Made by a program: the position numbers and the translations under genes
The notes under the pieces: generated by a model
What the model was told of the DNA's origin: nothing
The model's database searches: none
What the model saw: the letters and a program-made list of their open reading frames with translations, nothing else
Shown: one piece after another, positions 16,639 through 24,341 of the stretch
How the letters are laid out: each line of letters opens with the position of its first letter
How positions within the stretch are numbered: position 1 is the first letter of the stretch
Assembly: GCA_019745565.1 (NCBI GenBank)
Contig: JAIESW010000007.1
Location: 1-34,253, forward strand
From: Burkholderiales bacterium
Lineage (GTDB): Bacteria > Pseudomonadota > Gammaproteobacteria > Burkholderiales > Ga0077523
DNA: 34,253 bases
Direction of reading: 5' to 3'

Positions 16639-17412
16639 TCAGCCCGGCAGGGTCTCGTCGGTGAGCCAGGTGGCGAGCGTGCCGTGCAGGACCGGCTTGC
16701 CTTCGAGTTCCACCTGCATCGCATAGTGCGCGAGCGGCGGTGTCGCTGCTTCGAAACGCACCGACACCACGAAAGGCACCCCCGCCGGTATGCGAGGTAC
16801 GTGAAACGTCACGTCGCGCAGCCCGACCAGATAACCCACGCGAGGCCGCGGCAACGGCTGTGCCGAAGCGCGGCGGACGGCCTCCCAGAGTGCGGCGGTC
16901 TGGGCGGCCGCTTCGACGGCGGCCACAGCCGGGACACCGGGGGCGGCCGCGAGGCGGCAGGAAGGCGGGATGCTGGCTTCCGTCGTGAGATGCTCGTCCG
17001 ATTCGTCGAGCACGGCCGTGACGAAACGCATCGGCGGGTGATGGGGCAGCAGCGCTTCGGGTGACGGGCGTTCACCCACATGGCCGCTCACGATGATGCG
17101 CGGCAGCGCCTTGCTCCCGGGAGCCGTCGTTCGCAACTCGCCGTTGGTGATGATGTCGCCCGCGCGGGTGAGCGCGAACCGGATCGTACCGTCGGGCCGC
17201 ATGCTCGCCGTGAGTTGGAGTCGATCACCCGGGACCACCCGCTGTCGCATGCGGGCGAATGCGATGCCGCTGACCGGGAGCGGTCGTCCCTGGGCCTTGG
17301 CCAGGGCGTCGAGGACGAGCGCGAGTTGCGACACACCGGGCAGGATCGGTCGGCCCGGGAAATGTCCCTCGAACCAGGCGGCATCGACCTCGATGTCGAT
17401 GGGTACGGTCAC
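16639..17412 (-). CDS. Fused double-hotdog 3-hydroxyacyl-ACP dehydratase (ApeI-ApeP-like)
   Basis: A 257-residue protein made of two hotdog domains. Domain 1 (about 1-110) carries GHFPGRPILPG with catalytic His17, the FabZ/ApeI-type signature. Domain 2 (about 115-257) begins LLPHHPPMRFV, like ApeP-type proteins, and carries VEAAAQTAA (166-174), matching the Glu-containing central helix of FabA/FabZ. Each half alone is the length of the separate APE proteins. GTG at 17412 overlaps the methyltransferase stop in a GTGA. The reading frame is continuous through the junction at about 100-118, so this is a real fusion, not two genes. It would dehydrate the beta-hydroxyacyl-ACP after each ketoreduction to give the polyene. 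Confidence 0.9.
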   Translation of the reverse strand: MTVPIDIEVDAAWFEGHFPGRPILPGVSQLALVLDALAKAQGRPLPVSGIAFARMRQRVVPGDRLQLTASMRPDGTIRFALTRAGDIITNGELRTTAPGSKALPRIIVSGHVGERPSPEALLPHHPPMRFVTAVLDESDEHLTTEASIPPSCRLAAAPGVPAVAAVEAAAQTAALWEAVRRASAQPLPRPRVGYLVGLRDVTFHVPRIPAGVPFVVSVRFEAATPPLAHYAMQVELEGKPVLHGTLATWLTDETLPG

Positions 17413-18581
17413 GCGCGATGGGCCGTGATCGCCGCGACCAGGAACGACGGATAGGTGTCGCGCAGTGCTGCGATGTCCGGCAGGATCTCGATGCGCTCGA
17501 AGCCGTGGCCGGCGAGCGCGGCGTGCCATTGCTCCGGTGTGAGGAAACCGCCGTTGGGTCGCCACGCCGGAACGAGCAGGGGCGCGCGGAACGACGCCAG
17601 CAGGTTGAAGATGAACTCGACGTATACCGGTCGATCTGCGAAGGGGCGTATGCATTCGCCCAGCACCAGCGCGCCGCGGTCCTGCAGCGCCGTCCGGATC
17701 TCCGCAAGCGTCGCGGCCAGATCCTTCGCGACGTGTACGACGTTGACACCGTACACGACGGAGCACGATCCGGGTTCGATGCCCGCTTTCGCGAACGGCG
17801 CGTCGATGTCCAGCCAGGTGAACGAAAGCGGTCTGCCGGCGCGGAACTCGGGCAGCGACTTGCGCGCGCGTCGCAGGAAGGCCGGCACGATCTCGGTGAA
17901 GCGGTAGGCGGCGAGCGATTTGCCGTTGCCGGCGGTGTCGAGCCGCGCGAGCAGCGCCTCGGCGCCGCTGCCCAGACCGCCACCCAGTTCGAGCACGGTG
18001 CCGCCGTCGGCGGGCAGCGCATGCTCGGCGGCGATGGCGCCGACCGTGTTGACGATGGCGTAGAGCGGATTGGCATTCGAGAAGTACTCGAGCCAGGTGC
18101 CGATATGATCCGGTGCGAACAGGGCGTCCTCGCCGGTGGTGTCGCCGCGCAGCACGCTCGGGTAGTACTCCGCCGCCAGTGCGGCGATGCGATAAGTCGG
18201 CAGGCAACTCGGATCGTGGGCCTCTTGGGCCGCGACGAGCTCTTCCGGATCGAGCGCCGGAATCGCCGATGCGCGGTAGTGCGTATCGTCCACACGCTCG
18301 ATCCAGCCGCGTGCAGCCAGCGTGCGCAGGATCCAGCTGCACGGTACCGACGCGATGGCGGGCACGAGTCCGGCCCGCTGCACCGCTTCATCGACGGTCG
18401 TCGGTTGGGTGCAGGCCTGTGCCAGTCCCGTGTCGCGAAACACCCCGATCGCGAGGCGGTGCACGTACTCCTCCACCAGATCGCACGAGCGGATGAAGCG
18501 GTCGTCGAAGGCGCTGAGGATTTCGGCGGGCAATACTTCCGCCAGGGCTCGTTGCGTGCCGCTGGACCGGGGGAGGGTCAT
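17409..18581 (-). CDS. Class I SAM-dependent methyltransferase with N-terminal helical domain
   Basis: A 390-residue enzyme. An N-terminal winged-helix-like region (about 35-105, ending RGWIERVDDTHYRAS) precedes a Rossmann methyltransferase domain with motif I VLELGGGLGSG (196-206) and a post-motif VVYGVNVVHVAKDL. The architecture resembles O-methyltransferases and methyltransferase domains of polyketide synthases. The open frame extends upstream into the REP-like element, but the ATG at 18581 begins the homologous region. It would methylate the aryl head or chain; O- versus C-methylation cannot be told. It is coupled to the dehydratase by GTGA overlap. Confidence 0.88.
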   Translation of the reverse strand: MTLPRSSGTQRALAEVLPAEILSAFDDRFIRSCDLVEEYVHRLAIGVFRDTGLAQACTQPTTVDEAVQRAGLVPAIASVPCSWILRTLAARGWIERVDDTHYRASAIPALDPEELVAAQEAHDPSCLPTYRIAALAAEYYPSVLRGDTTGEDALFAPDHIGTWLEYFSNANPLYAIVNTVGAIAAEHALPADGGTVLELGGGLGSGAEALLARLDTAGNGKSLAAYRFTEIVPAFLRRARKSLPEFRAGRPLSFTWLDIDAPFAKAGIEPGSCSVVYGVNVVHVAKDLAATLAEIRTALQDRGALVLGECIRPFADRPVYVEFIFNLLASFRAPLLVPAWRPNGGFLTPEQWHAALAGHGFERIEILPDIAALRDTYPSFLVAAITAHRA

Positions 18582-18616
18582 GGACGCTGGAGTGCCGGCT
18601 CGAGATACGCCGACGG

Positions 18617-18708
18617 GCCCCCATCCCCCGCCTTCCCCCGACGATGTCGGGGGAAGGGGCGTACGGCTCCCTCCCCCGGCTTCGCCGGGCGAGGGTTGGG
18701 GTGGGGGC
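18617..18708. repeat. REP/MITE-like element copy B
   Basis: A 92-bp copy starting GCCCCCATCCC and ending GGTGGGGGC, with two hairpins: CCTTCCCCCGAC/GTCGGGGGAAGG, and CTCCCCCGGC-TTC-GCCGGGCGAG with one mismatch. It occupies most of the 164-bp gap between the ketoreductase stop (18746) and the methyltransferase start (18581) inside the pigment operon. Confidence 0.8.
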
Positions 18709-18745
18709 ATGCCTTGCGCCGGATGTTCTCAACGGCCGTCATGCC

Positions 18746-19465
18746 TCAGCCCAACCCACCCGAAACCGCGATCACCTGTCCCGTGATGTATCCCGCCTTC
18801 GCCGACGCGAGAAAGCTCACCAGCGCGGCCACTTCATCGGGCGTGCCGGCCCGCTGCATCGGGACCACGGACTTCACGCGTTCGTCGGAGAAGGCTTCGG
18901 CCGTGGTGCCTGCTTCGATCACGCCCGGTGCCACGACGTTCGAGGTGACGCCGCGGGTGGCGACTTCGAGTGCCAGCGAGCGCGACGCCCCATGCAGTCC
19001 GGCCTTCGCCGCCGCGTAGTTGGCCTGGCCGCGATTGCCGAGCAGCGCGCTCACCGAAGAGATGCTGACGATGCGGCCCCAACGGGTACGGATCATCGGC
19101 AGCAGCAGCGGCTGGGTCACGTTGAAGAAGCCGTTCAGGCTCACGTCCACCACGCGCGACCACTGGTCACCGGTCATGCCGGGCAGCGGCGCGTCCTCGT
19201 GCAGGCCGGCGTTGTTCACCAGCACCTGGATCGGTCCGTGGGTGAGGAGTGCCTCGAGGGCCGCGCGTGCACCTTCGCCGTCGGTCACGTCGAACGTGAC
19301 GGTTTCCGCCGAGCCGCCGGCCGCAACGATTGCTTTCGCCACCGCGACGGCGGCGTCCGGATGGCTGTTGGCGTGGGCGATGACATGCATGCCGTCGGCG
19401 GCCAGGGCGCGGCAGATCGCAGCGCCGACACCGCCGCTCGCGCCGGTCACGAGGGCGCGCTTCAT
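18746..19465 (-). CDS. 3-oxoacyl-ACP reductase (FabG/ApeQ-like SDR)
   Basis: A 239-residue short-chain dehydrogenase. TGASGGVG (7-14) binds NADPH, NNAG is at 84-87, and the tetrad Asn111, Ser137, Tyr150, Lys154 (NYAAAK) is complete. The ATG at 19465 is used because the homologous first strand KRALVTGAS starts immediately; a longer frame to 19507 adds unrelated residues. It reduces the beta-keto group after each condensation, the step before dehydration. It is the first gene of the main pigment unit and diverges from the halogenase, so its promoter should lie in 19466-19627. Confidence 0.94.
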   Translation of the reverse strand: MKRALVTGASGGVGAAICRALAADGMHVIAHANSHPDAAVAVAKAIVAAGGSAETVTFDVTDGEGARAALEALLTHGPIQVLVNNAGLHEDAPLPGMTGDQWSRVVDVSLNGFFNVTQPLLLPMIRTRWGRIVSISSVSALLGNRGQANYAAAKAGLHGASRSLALEVATRGVTSNVVAPGVIEAGTTAEAFSDERVKSVVPMQRAGTPDEVAALVSFLASAKAGYITGQVIAVSGGLG

Positions 19466-19627
19466 GGAAGGCCGGTGGCTGTTCTTGCGGCAGCCGCTCC
19501 GCCGCACAGCATCGATGTGGTCATCATCCGGAGCATTCTAGCAAGGGGCGAAGGTGTATCCGCAGGTCGCTCCGCTGCGTGAAGTGCACTAGAATCCGTG
19601 GCACCGGTGTTCCGCGAAAGCGAAGCG
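19466..19627. promoter_or_regulatory. Divergent promoter region of the pigment cluster
   Basis: This 162-bp region between ketoreductase (-) and halogenase (+) carries the promoters for both pigment units. A TAGAAT hexamer resembling a -10 box occurs on the plus strand at 19590-19595, and another on the minus strand (ATTCTA at 19535-19540). Neither has a good -35 box at 17 bp, so activator-dependent or alternative-sigma promoters are possible. Confidence 0.4.
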
Positions 19628-20944
19628 ATGTCCGATGCGGTGAGGTCGTGCGAGGTGCTGGTCGTGGGCGGCGGGCCGGCCGGGTCCACCGTCGCGGCAC
19701 TGCTCGCCGAACGCGGCCGCGACGTGGTGGTGCTCGAGAAGACGCGGCACCCGCGGTTCCACATCGGCGAATCGTTGCTGCCGCTCAACCTGCCGTTGTT
19801 CGATAAGCTCGGCGTGCGCGACGAGATCGAGGCGGTCGGCATGCGCAAGTACGGCGTCGAGTTCAACTCGCCGACCCACGATGCGCCGGTCACGCTCGAT
19901 TTCGCCGATGCGTGGGACAAGGATTTTCCCTATGCGTACCAGGTCCGGCGTTCGGAGTTCGACCACATCCTGTTCCGCAATGCCGGCCGCAAAGGTGCAC
20001 AGCTGCTCGAAGGCGTGCGTGCCAACCGGGTCGAGTTCGACGAAGACGGCCGCGGTGCGCTCGTCACCGCCAAGGACGAGACCGGCAAGATCCTGCAGTG
20101 GAAGACGCAGTTCGTGATCGACGCCTCCGGCCGCGACACGCTGCTCGCGAACCAGCTGCAGATGAAGGAGAAGAACCCTCGCCACAACAGCGCCGCGGTG
20201 TACGGCCACTTCACCGGCGCGCAGCGCCTGGCGGGCAAGGCCGAGGGCAACATCAGCATCTTCTGGTTCGACCATGGCTGGTTCTGGTTCATCCCGCTGG
20301 CCGACGGCACCACCAGCGTCGGAGCGGTGTGCTGGCCCTATTACCTCAAGTCGCGGAAGAAGGACGTGACCGCCTTCTTCCACGACACCATCGCGCTGTG
20401 TCCGATGCTTGCCCGCCGGCTCGAAGGCGCACGGCTCGTCGAGCCGGCGACGGCCACCGGGAACTATTCCTACGCCGCACGGCGCTCGTTCGGGCACAAC
20501 TACCTGATGCTGGGCGATGCGTTCGCCTTCATCGATCCGGTGTTCTCGTCCGGCGTGTTCCTGGCGATGAACAGCGGCTTCGAAGGCGCGGAAACGGTGA
20601 TTGCCTGCCTCGACCGGCCGCACGAAGCCGCGGGCGCGTTGCGGCGCTTCGACGCCGTCACGCGCCGCGGACCGAAACAGTTCTCCTGGTTCATCTACCG
20701 GGTCACCAATCCGGCCATGCGCGAGCTGTTCATGCATCCGCGCAACAACTGGCGGGTGAAGGAGGCGTTGCTGGCGGTGCTCGCGGGTGACATCTTCCGC
20801 GGTACGCCGATCGGGGCGCGTCTCGTCATCTTCAAGGCGATCTACCTGCTCAACTGCGTGATGGCCCCGAAGCGCTCCATCGGCGCGTGGCTGCGGCGGC
20901 GGCGCATCGTGAGCGAGACTCTGCATGAATCCGCAGTCCACTGA
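19628..20944 (+). CDS. Flavin-dependent halogenase (phenol/pyrrole type)
   Basis: A 438-residue FADH2-dependent halogenase-like enzyme. FAD site GGGPAGS is at 14-20, RFHIGES at 43-49, and the candidate catalytic lysine Lys74 lies in RKYGVEF. GWFWFIP (217-223) matches the WxWxIP halogenase motif and FIDPVFSSG (301-309) the Fx2Px2SxG motif. ATG 19628 is preferred over GTG 19598. It would chlorinate or brominate an aromatic ring, which in this setting suggests a xanthomonadin-like halogenated aryl polyene. No flavin reductase gene is adjacent, so a housekeeping one would supply FADH2. The UbiE-like methyltransferase follows 29 bp later, probably co-transcribed. A non-halogenating FAD monooxygenase is the alternative. 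Confidence 0.87.
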   Translation: MSDAVRSCEVLVVGGGPAGSTVAALLAERGRDVVVLEKTRHPRFHIGESLLPLNLPLFDKLGVRDEIEAVGMRKYGVEFNSPTHDAPVTLDFADAWDKDFPYAYQVRRSEFDHILFRNAGRKGAQLLEGVRANRVEFDEDGRGALVTAKDETGKILQWKTQFVIDASGRDTLLANQLQMKEKNPRHNSAAVYGHFTGAQRLAGKAEGNISIFWFDHGWFWFIPLADGTTSVGAVCWPYYLKSRKKDVTAFFHDTIALCPMLARRLEGARLVEPATATGNYSYAARRSFGHNYLMLGDAFAFIDPVFSSGVFLAMNSGFEGAETVIACLDRPHEAAGALRRFDAVTRRGPKQFSWFIYRVTNPAMRELFMHPRNNWRVKEALLAVLAGDIFRGTPIGARLVIFKAIYLLNCVMAPKRSIGAWLRRRRIVSETLHESAVH

Positions 20945-20973
20945 TCCGCGCCACGGCACGCAGGCAGGAAGCG

Positions 20974-21747
20974 ATGACTGATTCCCTCACGCCGCCGACG
21001 GGCGAAGACATGGTGGTGCACGCACCGCATCCGCCGCTCGCCGACTACTACGAGGGCGAACCGCAGCGGCGCGAATGGGTTCGCGGCATCTTCAACAGTT
21101 CCGCGCGCGACTACGACCGCATCGAACGCATGATGGCGCTCTGTACGGGCTCGTGGTACCGGCGGCAGGCCCTGCTGCGCGCCGGACTCGCTCCAGGCAT
21201 GCGGGTGGTCGACGTGGGCGTGGGCACGGGACTGGTATCACGCGAGGCGGCGCACATCGTGGGAGCCCCGGAACTCGTGACCGGGGTCGATCCCAGTCCC
21301 GGCATGCTGGAAGCCGCTCACGTGCCTGCGGGCGTGCGGTTGCTGGAAGGGCGCGCCGAATCCATTCCGCTGCCGGATGCCTGCGCGGATTTCGTGAGCA
21401 TGGGCTACGCGCTGCGCCACATCGGTGACCTCGCGGCTGCCTTTGCGGAGTTCAGGCGCGTGCTGAAGCCGGGCGGGATCGTCTGCGTGCTGGAGATCAC
21501 GCGTCCTGCGACGCCGCTGCGGTTGTGGCTGCTCAAGCTCTACATGCGCGGTGTCGTTCCGGCGCTGTCGCGCTTCGTGGCGCGCAATGCCGACACACCC
21601 AGGCTGATGCGCTACTACTGGGACACGATCGAGTCGTGCGTGCCACCGGAGAAGGTGCTGGCCACCCTGGAGCACGTCGGCTTGACGCGCGTCGAGCGGC
21701 ATGTGGAGGTGGGGATCTTTTCGGAGTATCGGGCGGTGCGGGGGTAG
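20974..21747 (+). CDS. UbiE/COQ5-like SAM methyltransferase
   Basis: A 257-residue class I methyltransferase. FNSSARDYDRI (40-50) is the N-terminal signature shared with UbiE/MenG; motif I is VDVGVGTG (79-86), followed by VTGVDPSPGML and RVLKPGG. An AGGAAG Shine-Dalgarno lies just before the ATG. It is 29 bp behind the halogenase, so likely in the same transcript and likely acting on the same aromatic polyene. It is unlikely to be the housekeeping UbiE, whose genes usually sit elsewhere with ubiquinone genes, but that cannot be excluded. It converges with the methyltransferase at 21891-22607 across REP-like element C. Confidence 0.88.
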   Translation: MTDSLTPPTGEDMVVHAPHPPLADYYEGEPQRREWVRGIFNSSARDYDRIERMMALCTGSWYRRQALLRAGLAPGMRVVDVGVGTGLVSREAAHIVGAPELVTGVDPSPGMLEAAHVPAGVRLLEGRAESIPLPDACADFVSMGYALRHIGDLAAAFAEFRRVLKPGGIVCVLEITRPATPLRLWLLKLYMRGVVPALSRFVARNADTPRLMRYYWDTIESCVPPEKVLATLEHVGLTRVERHVEVGIFSEYRAVRG

Positions 21748-21762
21748 TGCCGTTTCGGCCTC

Positions 21763-21885
21763 GCCTCCATCCCGACCTTCCCCCACGCGAACGCGTGGGG
21801 GAAGGAGTGCCTGCCGTCAGGCCATGCGCCAGCAGATGCACTCCTTCCCCCGGCGGAATACGGGGGAAGGTTGGGATGGGGGCAA
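21763..21885. repeat. REP/MITE-like element copy C
   Basis: A 123-bp near-palindromic copy between convergent methyltransferase genes. It has a perfect 14-bp stem (CCTTCCCCCACGCG, AA loop) at about 21775-21804 and a second 10-bp stem (CCTTCCCCCG) near the right end, with GAGTGC/GCACTC pairing between them. It ends GGGATGGGGGCAA. Its position would let it end transcription from both sides. Confidence 0.8.
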
Positions 21886-21890
21886 GAGAT

Positions 21891-22607
21891 CTAGCCCCCT
21901 TTCCTCCCCACCAGCAGCACGTTCGCGAACGGCGTTCCCGCACTCATCGGCACCGCGCGCACCGCGAAGCCAAGCCGTTCCAGCAGCGCCATCCATTCCG
22001 ACAGTGCGCGACAGTGCATGGCGGCGATCCGGTGTCCGCGGGCGAACGTGACGATCCGATCGACCCACAGGCTCATCCGGAACGGCAGTCCCGCGCCTGC
22101 ATCGCCCACGCGCAGCACCAGAGCACCGCCGGAGGGTAGGGCAGTGCGAACGCGCTCCAGCACTGTCTCCTGATCCGACGGCGACAGATAGTGCAGGACG
22201 TCGAGGATGATGATCGCATCCGCAACACCGTAGTCTGCGGTGCGTATATCCTGCTGTTCGATCGTCGCCCGGTCTGCGAGAGCCTGCCGGGCACGCTCGA
22301 CGTCGCGCAGCATCAGTTCCATGCCACGGACGCGCACGCCGGTTGGCGCGGGTGGCCATCCGGTCGGCCATTCTCCGCGATGGCTCAGCGCATCCGCCGC
22401 CAGGAGCGTGGCTGCGACCAACCCCTGGCCGCACCCGAGATCCAGCACGCGCGCGTTCGGTGCGATCAGACCCAGTCTCAGGATGCCGAGATACGCGGGA
22501 TCGATACTGACCTTGCCGCGCGCGTAGTGCCACGCGAAGCGACCGGCCTGACGATAGGGCGCCGATGCCGCATCGACGAGCGCATCGCGAAAGGAGTGTT
22601 CGTTCAC
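21891..22607 (-). CDS. SAM-dependent methyltransferase of the pigment cluster (ApeB-like)
   Basis: A 238-residue class I methyltransferase with motif I VLDLGCGQG (54-62) and a following IILDVLHYLSPSDQ segment. GTG at 22607 overlaps the deacetylase stop (GTGA). The N-terminal FRDALVDAASAPYRQAGRFAWHYARGK stretch resembles the methyltransferases I recall from APE clusters. It may methylate the aryl head group; the target is inferred from context only. It is the last gene of the third pigment unit. Confidence 0.85.
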   Translation of the reverse strand: MNEHSFRDALVDAASAPYRQAGRFAWHYARGKVSIDPAYLGILRLGLIAPNARVLDLGCGQGLVAATLLAADALSHRGEWPTGWPPAPTGVRVRGMELMLRDVERARQALADRATIEQQDIRTADYGVADAIIILDVLHYLSPSDQETVLERVRTALPSGGALVLRVGDAGAGLPFRMSLWVDRIVTFARGHRIAAMHCRALSEWMALLERLGFAVRAVPMSAGTPFANVLLVGRKGG

Positions 22608-23407
22608 GCTGCACCCGCACGCAACGTGACCGGCGTGAGTCCGTTGGCTGCGCACGCATCGAGCAGACGCGGCAGCACTTCCAGCACGATGGGCCGGCCG
22701 GCGGCAGTCCGTGCTGCGTGGCCGTCGTGCAGCAGCAGGATGTCGCCGGCGGTCAGGTCGCGCAGCAGCCGGTGGGCGACGTAGTCCGGATCGCGTCGGA
22801 CCGTGTCGAAGCCGCGCCGGGTCCAACTGGCGAGGTGCAGGTCGAGCTTCGCGAGCACCGGTTCGAGGAACGGATTGCGCAGCCCCGCCGGAGCCCGGAA
22901 GAAGCGCGGGCGCGAACCGGTGATCTCTTCCAGCGTGTCCTGCGCGGCGACGATCTCGCGCTCGAACCCGCTTGGGCCCAGCATCGAGAAATGATGGGCG
23001 TGGTGCTGGGAATGGTTCTCCACGATATGGCCGCGGCGCGCGATATCCGCGCACAGGTCGCGATGCCGTAGTGCCCGTTCACCGATGCAGAAGAAGGTCG
23101 CCCGTGTCCCATGCTGTTCGAGGACATCGAGGACCAGTGGCGTGACCTCCGGATCGGGACCGTCGTCGATGGTGATGGCGATCTCGCGGCGCGCCGCCGC
23201 GGCCTCGGGCAGGCGCAGCAGATTCGGTCCCAGCAGACGGCTGCGTGGCCAGAGCCCCGCGGCGGTCAGTACCGCATGGTTGACGATGACGGCGCCGGCG
23301 ACGACCGGCCAGTGCGAAGGAGCGAACAGCAGACCGGCCGCAGCGCCCGCGTGCAGCCCGAAGGAACCGAGGATGAGCGGCGAAGGCTGCCAGCGTCGAC
23401 CGCTCAC
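22604..23407 (-). CDS. Membrane-anchored NodB-type polysaccharide deacetylase
   Basis: A 267-residue protein. Two hydrophobic segments (about 11-30 and 34-52) anchor it, then a NodB domain follows: TIDDGPDP (79-86, metal and base aspartates Asp81/Asp82), NHSQHH (131-136, His132 and His136) and FRAPAGLRNP. The metal site looks complete, so it should hydrolyse N- or O-acetyl groups from a glycan or glycolipid. Both its ends overlap neighbours by GTGA, binding it tightly to the membrane protein and methyltransferase. In this setting the substrate could be the sugar part of a pigment glycolipid rather than a polysaccharide; this is inference. Confidence 0.88.
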   Translation of the reverse strand: MSGRRWQPSPLILGSFGLHAGAAAGLLFAPSHWPVVAGAVIVNHAVLTAAGLWPRSRLLGPNLLRLPEAAAARREIAITIDDGPDPEVTPLVLDVLEQHGTRATFFCIGERALRHRDLCADIARRGHIVENHSQHHAHHFSMLGPSGFEREIVAAQDTLEEITGSRPRFFRAPAGLRNPFLEPVLAKLDLHLASWTRRGFDTVRRDPDYVAHRLLRDLTAGDILLLHDGHAARTAAGRPIVLEVLPRLLDACAANGLTPVTLRAGAA

Positions 23408-24057
23408 GGTGGCGGCTCCCGCGACGAGAATGCCCGCTGGAAGGCGCGCGCCCCCGCGAGGATCGAGGAATGGTCGAGTCCCGGAAAGCGGATGCGGCGC
23501 ACGGCGTACTCCCCGACGAACATGGCGAGCACGCAGGGAATGGTGAGCAGATTGACGAACGCGGACCAGGCTTCGCGGGATGCCGCCGAGTACAGCACGA
23601 TCGCGATCAGGGCCATGACGATGAAGAAGATCGTCCACGCTGCCGTCACCGAACGGGTGTAGCGCACGATCTCCGGCGGCAATTCGCCGCGCACGATGCG
23701 TGCGAAGCGGGTGACCAGAGGTTCTCTTCCTGCGACCAGCGTGCGGCCGAACAGCACGGCGAGCGCGGCCTGCATCGCTAGGTACTGGATCTGGTAGACG
23801 AAGCTCGCGTCGGCTCGGCTCACGGGAACGAACAGCACGAGCGCTCCGAAGAGCGCCGCGATCAGCGCAAACGCCGCCCATCGCCAGCGCGCGCGGCGCA
23901 ACAGCCAGACGACGATGAGCGCGATGGGTGCCCAGGCGTACAGAGCGGCGAGCCGCGCGGGCGTACCGTCGGTGAAGACCGCGTGGGCCCCGATGGCCCA
24001 CGCTGCCACGGCCAGCAGGACGAACAGCGTTTTCGCGACGGGGATGTGTGAGAGCAT
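23404..24057 (-). CDS. Multi-pass inner-membrane protein (COG4648-like)
   Basis: A 217-residue protein with roughly six hydrophobic helices, for example TLFVLLAVAAWAIG, WAPIALIVVWLL and TIFFIVMALIAIVLYSA, and a conserved-looking PPEIVRYTRSVTAAWTIFF stretch. It resembles COG4648 membrane proteins that I associate with APE clusters; the activity of that family is unknown to me. The ATG at 24057 removes an upstream Arg-rich extension derived from the REP-like element. It is the first gene of the third pigment unit and overlaps the deacetylase by GTGA. Confidence 0.75.
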   Translation of the reverse strand: MLSHIPVAKTLFVLLAVAAWAIGAHAVFTDGTPARLAALYAWAPIALIVVWLLRRARWRWAAFALIAALFGALVLFVPVSRADASFVYQIQYLAMQAALAVLFGRTLVAGREPLVTRFARIVRGELPPEIVRYTRSVTAAWTIFFIVMALIAIVLYSAASREAWSAFVNLLTIPCVLAMFVGEYAVRRIRFPGLDHSSILAGARAFQRAFSSREPPP

Positions 24058-24099
24058 GCAGGGTCGGGCGCAATGGAACGACCGGGATTCTAGACGCTG

Positions 24100-24306
24100 G
24101 CCCCCATCCCGGCCTTCCCCCACGCGTGCGCGTGGAGGAAGGAGGGGAGTGCGACGATCGGTAAGGCTGACCGTCCGAGGTTAGGATGGCCCCCATCCCA
24201 ACCTTCCCCCGGCGTCGCCAGAGGAAGGAGTGCCTGTGGTTGCAGTGCCTCAGGGGTGTACATCCCCTCCCCCAGCGAAGCTGGGGGAGGGCTAGGGTGG
24301 GGGCAA
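24100..24306. repeat. REP/MITE-like element copy D (tandem)
   Basis: Two adjoining copies fill most of the 284-bp gap between divergent units. The first (24100-24188) starts GCCCCCATCCC and has a CCTTCCCCCACGCG-type hairpin; its right end is degenerate. The second (24189-24306) has the same start, a weaker first hairpin, a good CTCCCCCAGC hairpin and a GGTGGGGGCAA end. Promoters for the membrane-protein gene and the DGPF operon must lie around them. Confidence 0.75.
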
Positions 24307-24341
24307 CGATCTGTCCTTCCTATCCTCAAGGAATCTCGACA

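Noticed and set aside
19589..20959. Minus-strand open frame covering the halogenase
   Set aside because: Mirror of a well-conserved halogenase; product rich in His, Arg and Gln without family signature.
23404..24057. Ketosynthase (a label sometimes attached to COG4648-like proteins)
   Set aside because: The sequence is a small multi-pass membrane protein without any thiolase-fold motif or catalytic Cys-His-His.
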